This document shows positions 45,521 to 57,638 of a DNA stretch of 64,000 nucleotides, one piece after another. The notes beneath the pieces were generated by a model that was given only the letters and a program-made list of their open reading frames with translations, ran no database searches and had not been told where the DNA came from. The stretch's first letter is position 1, and every line of letters begins with the position of its first letter. Both the position numbers and the translations under genes were made by a program. Origin of the DNA: Abelmoschus esculentus (taxonomy: Eukaryota; Streptophyta; Magnoliopsida; Malvales; Malvaceae); assembly GCA_035048815.1 (NCBI GenBank), contig JAUCBN010000003.1, positions 27,450,001-27,514,000 on the forward strand, given 5' to 3'.

Positions 45521-48030
45521 ATGGAGAATCAGAATCAAACCGGACCGGAAGCTCCTAGCAAGGTATCAACCCTCAATTGTATCGATCTCTCCAACCCTGA
45601 TATTCACCAGTCCGTCTCTTTACTCAAGCAGGTTTGATTCCCCCCTCTGCATTTCTGCGTTTTCTTGTACTTTTTCATATGAATTCACTGTTTGTTTCCC
45701 TTGATGATTTCAAGTTGGTATTTTGTTGCCATGGTGATTGATTATAAGACAACCCCATAGTTAAAGTTTGGGTTTTTCTTGGTGGGTTTAGGCTTGTTTG
45801 GATTGTGGGTTTTTCTATGTTGTAAACCATGGGATAAGCCAAGAATTCATGGATGAAGTGTTTGTTCAAAGCAAGAAGTTTTTTCATTTGCCATTGAACG
45901 AGAAAATAAAAGTTTTGAGGAGTGAAAAACATAGAGGCTATACTCCCCTGCTTGATGAACATCTTGACCTTGAGAATCAAGTGCATGGTCAGCTACTTCG
46001 TCTCTCTTTAGCTTTTGTATTCCTTTACCATTGCTATCGATCATTGGTGAAATAGTTTGTGTAGAAGTGGAACTAAAAGTACCCAATCCTGTTTTCTTCT
46101 TCTTTCATGGTTGGGTTGTAGGGGACTACAAAGAAGGGTATTACATTGGGGTTGATGTGCCTGAAAACGATCCTGAATCCGATAAGCCGTTTAATGGGAG
46201 TAATGTTTGGCCGGCAGATGGTAAAAAATGTTTTGAATTTCATTTATTTGTTATCTTGCAAGACCATTTTTGGTTTTGTAACTGTTGGCACTGGATAGGT
46301 GTTTTGCCCGGATGGAGGGAGACTATGGAGAAGTTTCATCGCGATGCATTGTAAGTTATAATAAGTAATGTAATTGATATCTATGCTTGTTTCATGATTA
46401 TGTGTGCAAAGGAATTATGCTGATAAGATTCTATATTTCTTCATTTGCGATTAGGGAGGTGGCAAAGGCAGTTGCAAGGATCATAGCGCTTGCACTTGAC
46501 CTAGAGGTTGATTTCTTCGATAAGCCCGAGATTCTTGGGAAGCCTATTGCTATCTTGCGCTTGCTACACTATGAAGGTGTAAGATTGTAGGATATCTTTA
46601 ATCTTTATTATCTTTCATTCAAAATTGATATAGATCTTTATATGAATCCCATAATCTGTTTAGGTAAAATTTCTGATCCTTCGAAAGGAATATATGGAGC
46701 TGGGGCACATTCTGATTTCGGATTTATTACACTCTTGGCAACTGATGATGTTATGGGTCTGCAAGTATGAAAGTTGATGGAACATGTGTTTATATTGCCA
46801 TTATTTTGCACATTTCAACAGTTAACAAATGTTTATATATATATATATATATATTGCACAGATATGCAGGGATAAAGATGCAAAACCTCAGATATGGGAG
46901 TACGTGATACCGATAAAAGGGTAAGTCACTGATGGTTAGCAGAGATTTGAGCTTGTACGTTACATTGTACACGTGCATTTGGATCAAGTCTCGTTTTTTA
47001 AGTGAATTGTTTTCAATTATTTGCTGCACCTAATTTGCTTCTCTTGTAGCAACTAGCAAGTTCAATTTAATCACCAATACATGACGTGCTTATATGCGGT
47101 TGTTCTTGACATTCTTGTTCAGAGCTTTTATAGTCAACCTCGGGGACATGCTGGAGCGCTGGAGTAACTGTATATTCAAGTAATGTGCAACTTTCTGTGG
47201 CCACTATGGTCTAAACTTCACGTAACAAAATATATGTTTTTTTATATGTACCAGGTCCACTTTGCACAGAGTTTTGGGAAATGGTCAAGATAGATATTCG
47301 GTAAGACCCACCGTCCTTTGTTATCTAGGCTTTAAGGCCATCTGCAGTTGGATGATTTATGAATGATTAAATGTTCTATGATGTTTTCGTGTTGCACCAT
47401 CGTGGCATTTCGGTTAACATGAAAAGGAACGCCTTTACTGACGTCTTCTTCTCGGTTTTTCTTACTGTTATCATCTGTAGTTTAAGTTTTTGGCTTAAAT
47501 TGCCATTTCCCCCTAAATATCCTATTGTTAAGTTTCTTTGTGACGAATCTAGCTTGGAGCTTTCCCGGCACATGTTGAATTGCTAACTTTTAACATAATG
47601 TTTCGAGTAAAATTGTGTTTTTTTTTTTATTTTCGATGGCAGATTGCATACTTTGTGGAACCTAATCATGATTGCCTTGTTGAATGTTTGCCAACTTGCA
47701 AATCAGAAGAAAATCCTCCCAAGTAAGTCTTCAATATCCAATTATTTCTAATCATAGACGATAAGGCTCGAAAACCCCTCCTATTCGAAACCCTTGGTTG
47801 CTATGACATTTACACGGGATTTAAACCTATTTTGCTTCGACTCTTCATTTTGCTTAAAGTACCACGGTCTGAAGGTGTGAGGATTCTTCCGGAATCCTCG
47901 AAACACATGGACACTCATCCTGCATATATTTTTAACCAGGTTTCCCCCGATTAGATGCTCGACATATCTGAGCCAACGGTACAAGGACACTCATGCTGAT
48001 TTAAATGCATACAATAAACATCAGGCTTGA
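45521..48030 (+). CDS. 2-oxoglutarate/Fe(II)-dependent dioxygenase
   Basis: Eleven exons join to 337 residues and TGA: 45521-45631, 45792-45987, 46122-46220, 46299-46350, 46455-46576, 46664-46764, 46862-46920, 47123-47179, 47255-47300, 47643-47722, 47940-48030. All introns are GT-AG. The N-terminal domain has LNCIDLSNPD and CGFFYVVNHGIS. The catalytic domain has the iron triad His-x-Asp in GAHSDFGFITLLATDDVMGL (exon 6) and the distal His in STLHRVL (exon 9), followed by the 2-oxoglutarate-binding Arg-x-Ser in GQDRYSIAYFVEP. The exon order and sequence closely match, from memory, Arabidopsis At3g50210. That group is soluble, and its substrate is unknown to me. It is intact, unlike several neighbours. 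Confidence 0.9.
46836..46854. repeat. (TA)n microsatellite in dioxygenase intron 6
   Basis: About nine AT units just before the exon 7 acceptor. Confidence 0.8.
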
Positions 48031-48380
48031 AGTCCTTCATCATACATCGATATTCGGGTTTGAATGTTGTTCGTATCCTACATTAGAAACTCTTAGCTTA
48101 CTCGCATATAAATTGTATTACAGTGATGCCATGATTTTGAAAAGAACCCAAACTAACATGTTCGGAATACGAATATCGACGTTTCGACCCTTCTCTTACA
48201 TTGGATTGTGGTGGAAAAGGTAAATATTATCAGGGTTTTAGAAAACATGAACACCCAAACACCTAATTGTCCACTCAACCACTTCCAACGGTACAAGTTT
48301 GGACATTTCTTAACCAAAATCACAGTACTGAAACAACGTGTACATGAAAGTAAGTCGATTTTAGTTTTTAAATAGTGGAA
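48031..48380. other. Dioxygenase 3' flank
   Basis: Probable 3' UTR, then plain spacer. It contains no recognised feature. Confidence 0.35.
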
Positions 48381-48383
48381 GAG

Positions 48384-48560
48384 ATGAGTGGAGGTTGGAG
48401 CCAAGGCCCAAGGCGGCTAAGGTGGATGCTTTGGACCAATGTGGTGGCTAAGTGGTGGTGGTGGTGGATGGGTACGCTGGTGGTGCTTATCTTCCTGATT
48501 TTTAGCACATTTGGCGTTGTTTTGGTAAATCCAGTACATTATATTGCTGCCTTTATTTGA
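48384..48560 (+). CDS. Possible small membrane protein (58 aa), doubtful
   Basis: An ATG at 48384 opens a 58-codon frame: a basic start (SGGWSQGPRRLRW), a run of five Trp, then a strongly hydrophobic stretch of about 22 residues (GTLVVLIFLIFSTFGVVLV) that would be one membrane helix. The GC content is higher than the flanks. I know no family with this sequence. It may be a chance frame, or the tail of a lost gene. Confidence 0.2.
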   Translation: MSGGWSQGPRRLRWMLWTNVVAKWWWWWMGTLVVLIFLIFSTFGVVLVNPVHYIAAFI

Positions 48561-50059
48561 ACAACAATCATTCACTCGCCATTCGAGTCGTATTCACTTG
48601 TTTTCTTTAAATCCTTCTTTTACATTTTCTATCGTATCTCTTTAATTGATTAGTTCGGATTAAATATCATATTGGAATAATCTTCTCAACCTAATTTGTT
48701 CCGTTAACAATATCGGTATTTGAACTTTAACTTTACCTAAAATATTTGATATCTCGTTATTAGATCAACTGACTGTTAATATTATTAAATAAAAAAAAAT
48801 ACGAAAAGATACAAATCTCCTCAAGTTTTTTTAAAAAATCAAAATAATTCATCATAAAAAAATAAAAAAAATAATATTATAAGTTAAAAATATATCAAAT
48901 AAATTATTTAACCTATAAAATTTACCTTTAATCGTTACGGTGATGACGTGGTGTTAAACTTGCTGAAATGTTAGTTGAACGTGCTAATGTAATTTTGTTA
49001 ACTTTGATCGTCCAAGTGTGCATGTATGTGACATTGTAAATAAGTTCTTTAATAATTTGTTCAAAGAAAATTAAAGACTTATTTAATTATCGGAAAATAT
49101 AATTATAGATAATTTCTGAAAATTAAAAAAGTAAATAAAATTGTATTTAAAATTAAAAATATTTTAAAGTTAATTAAAAATAAAATTACAAACAGTTGAA
49201 AAAATTTATGAAAATTTTTAAAAAATGCTTTGTGAGAGATTAATTTGCCCCAGTTCAAAACTAAAAGGGACTTAAATGTGTTTAAACCAAAATATTTAAG
49301 TCAATTAACAATAATTTTAGCGTTTTAAAACGTACAAGGATCAAAATGTTAACTTTTTAAAAGTGCAAGGACTAAAATGTCTTGAAAAATATTTTAAGTA
49401 GGTGACCAATTTGATTATTTTGAAAAAAGTGGGAGGACTTTCTTACCATTAAAAATCACTTTTCTGATCATTCTTTTATCAGTTCTAGTTAGGAATTTAA
49501 ATAGTGATTAGTGATCCCACTTGATAAATTCTTTGAAGCCAATCAGAAATTTGTACAAGATTTCTTTTAATTTACTTTTCTTTTAAATATTTATTATAAG
49601 TGAAAAAATTATTTTATTAAAAAAAATATTATTTTTGTTTATAGTGGAAAAGAGCTAAAGCTATACGTGAACAAATAGAACTGAAAAAGTCACTGTTTTA
49701 ATTGTCATCTCTATATGAAAAAAGAACAGTACCATTCACAATAGAATTACTTTCATATTATCAAAATAGAGAGGGAATTACTTACTTTTGATCTACAACA
49801 TGCTTGCTGGTTTCTTGTTTCCGAGCCATCCCGGTTTCCGAATCGAACATCTAATTCAAGTAAAAGTTGGCAGTATATCGACAGATAGCAGTTAGCAGAC
49901 GCTCGAAGCATCCGAATTCCAGAAATACACCAAAAATGTATGTCCTCTTGGATCATTCCATGTATGGCTGCAAAAGGAAAAACAGTATACAAACCTTGCA
50001 GATAGTAAATCACACATTTGGAGAGTCCTCGGTCGGAGCTACGGCGTGTTTTCCCCGGA
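48561..50059. other. Spacer between dioxygenase and golgin
   Basis: AT-rich. Phrases such as GTACAAGGATCAAAATGTTA near 49332 and TGCAAGGACTAAAATGTCTT near 49363 mark a degenerate foldback-type repeat. The last 250 bp should include the golgin 3' UTR on the minus strand. Confidence 0.35.
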
Positions 50060-53000
50060 TCAGGGTAAGTTAGAGTTCTGAAGACCCAGAGATTCTGCGA
50101 GTTCCCGAGCAGCAAAATTGTCCGCTTGTTCCTACAGACCACATTTAACACAATGATTAGTTGTGATAAGGCATATTGGCTTTAAAGGTCGGATAGCCAT
50201 ACCTGAAGGCGATGTAACAAGTACATCAAGAAGAGATGAACGAACACCTGCATATTTGTTTACTCAAATGGTTAACTGTAGAATTTAATCCATCTATGTA
50301 ACTCATTACCGCAAAGACACGGTGAAACTGTTCTTACAAGATAGCATAGCAAGATTATTCGAGCTGTGACAGATACCGAATCCAGTAATTTTGCAACCTT
50401 CTGTAACTGCACGAGGCAGGTTGAAACGTGAGTCGGAACAAATGGGATGATAAATGATAATTTGGTTTTGGGATATAAGAGGAGGAATACCTGTATGCTA
50501 GCGGTAGCCAGGTGCCGGTGATGCACAGGAAGTGGCCTGCAATCATTAACTTGATAAGGAAATTTCGAAAATATCAACATTAACCGCACCAGTAAATTTA
50601 GTGGAAGCAAAATATTCGTGCATGGGAGCGAGGTACAAAAAAGAATGAGAATTCATATATCCTAAGTAGTTAAATATATACATGCAATTAATCAGTTTAT
50701 TCAGGCCAAAAATCCTAACAGTCAATAAGCTAAAACTTGTAGATAAAGAGTGCAAGAATTATAATATAATGAAATGAAAAAGATTAACATACTCAAGTGC
50801 TTTGATTTCAGCGTCTTCGTCCCACAGATAAGATCCCCGACGAGGAACTCTGCTTCTTTCTACTTCAACCTGTTGATTGTAACGGTACATCAAAAGCAAA
50901 ACAAGGATATTCACTAGCAAGAAAAACATACCAGTCTTGCAGCAGAGAAATCAATAGACCTGTGCTTCTTGAAGACGTTTTATTTCCTTCTCGAATTGGA
51001 ACTCGGCAGCAGCTTTTTCACTAGCCATAGTTTCTAACTGTGTTTGCTTGTTGTACTGCAGAATGGTGTAGCGGCAAGAAGTCAGCACAAACGAATAGAT
51101 GTTACAAGAACAAGTGAAAAAGTAAACCTCGGTTTTCTATTACCAAAAGGTCAGTTAATTCACGGTAGCGTTTCTCTAGCTCCATGTGCTCCTGATAATA
51201 GGAAACAACATTCATAAGATGATGCTCGTGTGGATCAAAACATGGGCTTGAAAAACTAGATTCCATAGCATTTCAGACTAGCAAGAAACTAAAGACCTCA
51301 GATATCAGCAACAGTAACTGCCATGGGTTCTAGTTCGAAATTTTAACATGACTTCAGCGTGTGGGTATGCAATGGATGTTTTCTATAGCTAAATGTTTGT
51401 GGGAAAACCAACCCTTACACTCTAGTACAATGGGCATGACTACATGACAATTTTAAGAGAAAAACAACAACAAAATTAAGTTATGAATATAACAAGGATA
51501 TGTTGTTTCCTAATCCCTTCCGATACACAACAAGATGTGAACTTTGACGAATTGGTTGAATCCAAACACCAAGAGCACAAAGTCATGTAACTTGGCAGCT
51601 GATAATACACAGCTAATTAGAGCAGACAAGCAATAAAAGTTAAGGCTATTCTAGTACTAAGTTCAGCAGTCACAATCACCTGCAGTTTATATATTGCAAC
51701 CATACCATTGATAAAGTCATATTGAAAAACATCCCAGCATACTAGTGTTTGAAGCAAGGAAAACAGATGAATAAATTTGATCGTTACTTGGCGTGAATAA
51801 TGCTCAACATCCCTCTTCATAGCAGCCATTTCGACCCTCATTTTCTGCATTTCAGCCTGAAGCCAGACAAAGTGGTACAAATCCATAAATCAGCCAGCAA
51901 AGAAACCAAAATAATCTTGGTATTATTCTACTGTACAGGAAAGAGAAACATTAGGAACTTGCCTCTAATGAAGACAGCTTGTTCTCAGCATCTCTTTGAC
52001 CTCTTTGTGCACGCTCTACTTCCTTCTGCCATGCCTGCATCTTTAAAATCATCTTTAAGTCATTGCTTTGATAATTAATACAGTTGATGTAACAGCTAAA
52101 GGACATAAAAACCCACATCTCAGTAGATTACATTATGCATATTCCATAACTAGGTCAAATGGCATCCACAAGATAGAATTCAGAGTTACATCCTCAATTC
52201 ATTAAATTTACCTGAGCCATTTGATTTGCCTCTTCTGGAGACTTCTTTTGTCCTCGACGAGTGCAAGCTTCCATCTCTTGCAATTCTTGATTTAGAGTTG
52301 CGCATTCAACCTGCATATAAGGTTAATTTCAAGAGGTTTATACTTCATATCTTGTTCAGTCGCAGAAGTAAACTTTCATATAAAGCATTGTTATCAGTTT
52401 GCTTCATATACCTCAAGAAGTGCCAGCTTCTGCTCAAGCTCTGCAACTTTTGCTTTCCTCTCATCTGCAACCCTCTGGACAGTGAAACAAACAAGAATTT
52501 AAACTGCTCGTTTGAAATATATAGGGGATCCAAAAGATACACCTGTGCTGAATAGGGATCGTGATTAAATGCAAAGTTTCCAAAAGAATTTACAATCTGG
52601 ATAATGATATTTAGAAATCCAAAATTGACAGAACTTAATCAAAAACATATATTAAATGCAAAGTTTCCACCACATCAAGACATTAGCTTGAACCAACTAT
52701 GATCCACTTAAAAGAGGATGAGGAAAAGACTAATCTATAAAGGCGAATATAACATTCAACTCACAGAATATGTTTGTAAATGAAAATTCCCTGGATAATG
52801 ATATTTGGAAACATATTCACTTAAAAGAGAATGAGGAAGAGACTAATATAGATATGCAAAGTTTTTACCACATCAAGGAATTGTCTAGAAGACTAGAACC
52901 AACTAACATCCACTTAAAAGAGAATGAGGGAAGGACTAATCTTGAAAGGCCAATATTCATTCAACTCAGTTTTTTAAATATGCAAGTATCAAGCAGAACA

Positions 53001-56000
53001 AGAATATTATGTATGCAAATAAATTATGATTTTGCCATGGAATCAGAAACAAAAAATCCTTGCATTACCTGGATCCTAGCAAGAGCTGTGGATGCCTCAA
53101 CAGCTCGATGTTCCAATTCCACTTCCCTCTCCATTGCAGCCTATTCCAGAAAATTGAGATTATTAGAGTGCAAGATAAAATAAAAAATTAAATACATCAG
53201 TGTTCCAAATATGGACCTTTTTAGTAGCATTATGAGCTGCACGTTCTTCTTCTGATCTCCTTTCTGCAGAATTCAACTCCTCGCGTAGAGCCTAAGAAAG
53301 AATTATACGAATAGATCAACATGATTATAATAATATAATATCTTATATAGTATATACATTTGTAGTGAGTGAATACACATGCACATGCAAGCAAGCAAGA
53401 ACTAATTGGTTTACCTGCAACATCCTTGTCTCCGTCAATTCCCTGTTTCTCATAATAGACTCCATGCTTGCCTGATGGTATACAATAAAAAGTATTAACA
53501 AACCACAGAATGTCAGAAGGAATAAGTCGAGAGCACATACTGATTGCAAACTGAAAGAGAGACAATGTCCAGATGTAGAGGCTAAGTAAAGGAGCAAACA
53601 CGAAGATGGAGAGGTATACAGAAGTAGACATACATATCACAATTTACTTAATAGGTTAACAAGAACTCGTGAATAGGCTGATCTTTTGTTTATCTATCAT
53701 AAGAAAAAGCAAGGCTAACGGAAGTAGAATAATCTATACTTTTCTATTTACCTTCTAAAGCTATTAATAGTCAGATATACATAATCCAGGTCATAGGAAC
53801 TATGGTTGTTCATTAAACCACATAGAGCCACTCACTAAATCAACTAATTGCAAGTCCCTATGTACATTTCATGCAACTTGAATTTTGCTGACGTAATTAT
53901 TTTAGTCGGTGATAAGATCTGGTAGAACATAAACCACAATTCTATGAGATACTAAGCAGAGACTGCATTTTATGTAAACTACTTGGAACAAAGGGGGTTA
54001 GAGTCAAACCTGCAGTGATGCTAGATTCCCTTCAGATAAAGCAGCTTGCTTCTTAAGTGCATCCATAGAACTGACAAGTGCCTCAATCTCAGAGTTCTTT
54101 GCTGCCAAAGCCTCAACCATATTTGCCTCAACCTTCGTTACTTCACTCTTAGCTAAAGACAAATCTTTTTGTAGTTGTTTTATGCGATCCTCATAAGATT
54201 TACTCAGCTCTCTCTGTCAGAAGGACCAATTTAGTATTAAAACAATATTCCTTAAACCCCATCCAGAACAAGCATAACTAAACCTTGAAAATATATCCAA
54301 AAAGAAGAAACAAGATAAAATGATGCACCTCAGCAATTAGAAGCTCCTCAAGCTGTGCATTCTCAGATTTGTATTCTTGAAGACGGGATGAAAGTCCAGC
54401 ACAAACCTTAAAAAAGTGTAGAAATTTGTTATAAATTCCAAATTCCAAATTGTTTTTAGAGGGAGAGAGAGAGAGCATAATGTCTAATCCCTGAGGAATT
54501 CCTTAGAAGGAGACACTCCATGATTTACCATCCTACTGACATATTCCTTAATGTCAGATTGTGAACTAATCTTTTCCAAAATTCTAAGTATCTCAAGGGA
54601 GAAAGAAAAAAACAAATTCAGAGAGCTTACCCGGGCCAGTCTTGCCTCTTTTGATTGTCCTGTTGAATTGGTGGTTTTAAGCAATCCTTGAGCCTGAATG
54701 AAAACTAAAGAACTAGTGAATATAGCTTTTAAAAAGGATGCACTCGAGAAGATTCAAGGACATGAACTAGAGTATTTGTCACCTCCTCAAGTTGGTCCTG
54801 AACTACCATTGGATGAGTATCAGCATTTTGTTCTTGTGGCTTCTTTTGATTTGCAGGAGTTTCAATTTTAATATAATCTTCTTTTAGAAGAGCTTCAGTG
54901 TTAATAGGAGAATCACCAACTAAAGGTTGCGATCTCTCTTGGTCAATCTTTGAAGCAGCATCTGCATTTTGGGATTCAATGTTTTGGCCACCATAAGCTA
55001 AATGATCTTCACCAGCAACCTCAATATCTTTGGCAGCTAGTGGTGAAGAAGGGTGCTCCACTAGAACGTTAGAAGCATTATCATTGAGAAGCTTTCCATT
55101 TGAAGTAGACAAAGAAGCTTCTGACCTGCCAACAGTTGCAGAGATTTCTTCCTGATCAGCATCATGTTTAACCACATTGGTATCCAATGGCTCAGTTGAA
55201 GGAAATCTAGGGTTATCTTCCTCACTGTTGCTATACAGCTCACTACTTATGTGGACTGCAGATATAGCACTAGGCTTTTCCTCATTGTTAGATGAAATAA
55301 TACTCTTATCTTTATAAGGTGTAACGTCTGATTCTAATATTTCTGAACTTGTTTCTTTGCGTACAGAATCAGTAGTTTTGGGAGATGTAGCTGTAGAAAG
55401 TCTTTTTTGAGCCTGCAAAAAAGAAAAATATTCAATTAAATCTGTTTTTATGAACATGTTTACTTGAAATGAGTACAGTTAAAAACTAATTTGAGGCTGT
55501 ATATAGTTTCAATACCTTTTTCCTCGTCTCTGTCTTTTCTGCTGCAGAACCTTGCACATTAGAAGCATTAAAATTAAAACCATATGCGTGTCTATGAGAG
55601 TGAGACAGAGTGAGACAGAATGAGAGTAGCCAAAGAGAGTAAGGAAACAGATAATATGATTCAGAAAAGAAGAAAGTGCATAGTTTTTAAACTTTAGTCT
55701 CTTTATTGACTGGATTCCGCATCATTAACACTGTTGATATAGCCATGAATAAGAAATTGCATGTACTAAGACTCCAAACCACAATTTTCACATTGATTTA
55801 TGCATGAAAATAACCCCTTGATTTGGAATCCTAACCTTGTGGAAGAGAATCAGATTGCTCTTCTGACAGTTCACTAGCAACAAGCTTTGCTCTTCGATCT
55901 ACAACTTCAAATAAATCTGGAACACAATGGAAATTTACCTTTAATTATTATCAATCATTACAAAGGAAATGTGAGCGCCATTTTTACTGATGGTTGACCA

Positions 56001-56897
56001 GCATTGCCTAGAGTCTGAACTCCGAACATTTTAGAAACAATATTAAGAGCGTCAAAATCTACCCACTAATTAGGGTCCAAACATTCACAATATCCAAAGC
56101 TCCAAGATACAGGTCTACTTATACTAGAGAACAGATAAAGCTTCTCATCAAATTCTCAACTCTGTGTGATGGCCATATTCAAATGGCAAGCAAACCACAT
56201 ATGTTTTTTACTCATAATTTCATAACAAGTAACAATCAAAAAGGAAGCAAAAAGTTAGGATAATTTCAATACTCGTACGACAATGTAAATATCATCCAAC
56301 AATCCTTTTGACAATACTTGTTTGCTTACACCAACCGAGTAATAGCGCTTGAACTCTAGCTTAATGCAAATAGGCCGGGCATTTACTTTCCAGAATGTAG
56401 CCAATAATAAAGCAAAACTAGAATCCATTAAACAATCCAAAATCTGAGAAAAAAAATTGCAGACAGGCAACTAATAATTCTAAATTTCCTCGAATAGATA
56501 AACATGCCACAGAACTTCATCACATTTCTAGAATAAGCATAACTGCTTTTCATTATTCACTTCAAACTACGTGAACCGCCAAACACGAAATAAGATATGG
56601 ATCTCAAAAAATAACCACGATCTTCTTGTTCTCTAGTTTATGCGCAGCTAATCACCAGCAGATACAGGTAATTTCGAAATTTTAACAAATAAAATTATAC
56701 TAAGCAACGTAATCCATTCAAAACTCGCATTTAATCCCGCAGCATTATGATTTAATGATTCAAAGCTTTGAATCAGACGTTCAAAATTCAATTAAAAATT
56801 CAGAGTCGAAAAATTGAAAACAATAAACAAAATGTAGGTTGAATCGAATTGGAAGAGAAGAGTTCACACCTTCGGCGACTTTGAACCAGGAAGCCAT
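50060..56897 (-). CDS. GC1: Golgin candidate 1 (golgin-84-like), Golgi coiled-coil protein
   Basis: A tail-anchored Golgi tether. Twenty-one exons by frame (minus): 56897-56870, 55916-55836, 55550-55516, 55412-54783, 54693-54631, 54406-54329, 54213-54010, 53471-53415, 53291-53217, 53140-53069, 52474-52412, 52310-52212, 52040-51963, 51856-51788, 51191-51144, 51055-50960, 50869-50793, 50536-50491, 50406-50338, 50247-50203, 50131-50060; total 694 residues. It starts MASWFKVAEDLFEVVDRRAK, as in Arabidopsis At2g19950 (707 aa). An acidic/Ser-rich linker (exon 4) precedes a long coiled coil (STGQSKEARLARVCAGLSSR, then SMESIMRNRELTETRM, EAECATLNQEL-type heptads, EMQKMRVEMAAMKRD). It ends with the membrane segment ILLCYLVFVHLFLMYLLH and a short lumenal tail. 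The intron after exon 13 uses a GC donor (GAG/GCAAGT). Exon 19 lacks about ten residues expected before the membrane segment. Confidence 0.9.
52585..52965. repeat. Imperfect tandem duplication in a golgin intron
   Basis: In the intron between exons 10 and 11, a block of about 190 bp occurs twice. Matching landmarks are TGGATAATGATATTTAGAAA (52599) and TGGATAATGATATTTGGAAA (52793); GCAAAGTTTCCACCACATCA (52660) and GCAAAGTTTTTACCACATCA (52857); and CCACTTAAAAGAGGATGAGG and CACTTAAAAGAGAATGAGGG. Confidence 0.7.
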
Positions 56898-57000
56898 TAG
56901 TTATGAATCTGTAAAGGAAATAAGGAATTGTGCAGTCAGAGATGGATCCACGGCGCGTCCATGCACAGGCAAATACGATGATCAGACGGCGATGGCGCAA

Positions 57001-57113
57001 TTTGGTTAGCGATGATGAAACTGTAACTAAACTCGATCTCTGCTTAGATTAAATATCACGGTGGGCTTTTTTTAAAACAAATTGAAAATATTATTTGAAT
57101 TTGCGTTTCAATT
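57001..57113. promoter_or_regulatory. Probable golgin promoter region
   Basis: This lies just upstream of the golgin 5' UTR (minus strand). A clear TATA box was not identified. The MITE copy that follows begins about 220 bp upstream of the start codon. Confidence 0.25.
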
Positions 57114-57638
57114 TAGGGGTGTGTATTTCGGATTATCCTATCCGATCTGAAATTTTTAGATCGATATTTTAACGATCTGTATTCGATCTAAAAAAAATAG
57201 ATATTCGATTTTTCGGATATTCGAAATTTCAGATCGAATTTTCAGATATCTAAATATCCGAATTTATGATTTAATTTAAATACATGTTTTTTTAATTTAA
57301 CGATCTTATTTATGAAAATTTTGGTATTCAAATATAATAATCAATAAATTATTGAATATAACAATATTTTTATTCATGAAAATTTTATTTTTTTTATATA
57401 TAACAAGTAAAAATATCAAATATAATAATATTTATATAATTTTTTTAAAGATTCTTGGATATCGAATAATCAAATATCCGATCCGATTGATCCGCTCTAA
57501 TTATCCGTTGATCCGATCTGAAATTTTCGGATATCCGATCCGAATAATAAAATCCGGATCGGATATCTAAAATTTCAGATCGGATCAACAGATAAACAGA
57601 ACGGATCAATCGTATTGAATTTTTTTTGAACACCCTAG
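57114..57638. mobile_element. MITE-like repeat of the 'CCTATCCGA' family, inverted relative to 29407-29832
   Basis: Left end AGGGGTGTGTATTTCGGATT; right end the reverse complement of a similar sequence (TTTTTGAACACCCT). The inside matches the reverse complement of the 29.4 kb copy, e.g. AATAATCAATAAATTATTGA here. It is richer in TCGGATATCCGATC palindromes. Confidence 0.65.

Noticed and set aside
49753..50151. 132-codon minus-strand ORF at the golgin 3' end
   Set aside because: It overlaps the last golgin exon in a different frame and continues into intron and 3' flank.
50393..50405. 13-base GT…AG stretch in golgin exon 19 as a mini-intron
   Set aside because: Too short to be spliced. The in-frame reading through it is the only plausible one.
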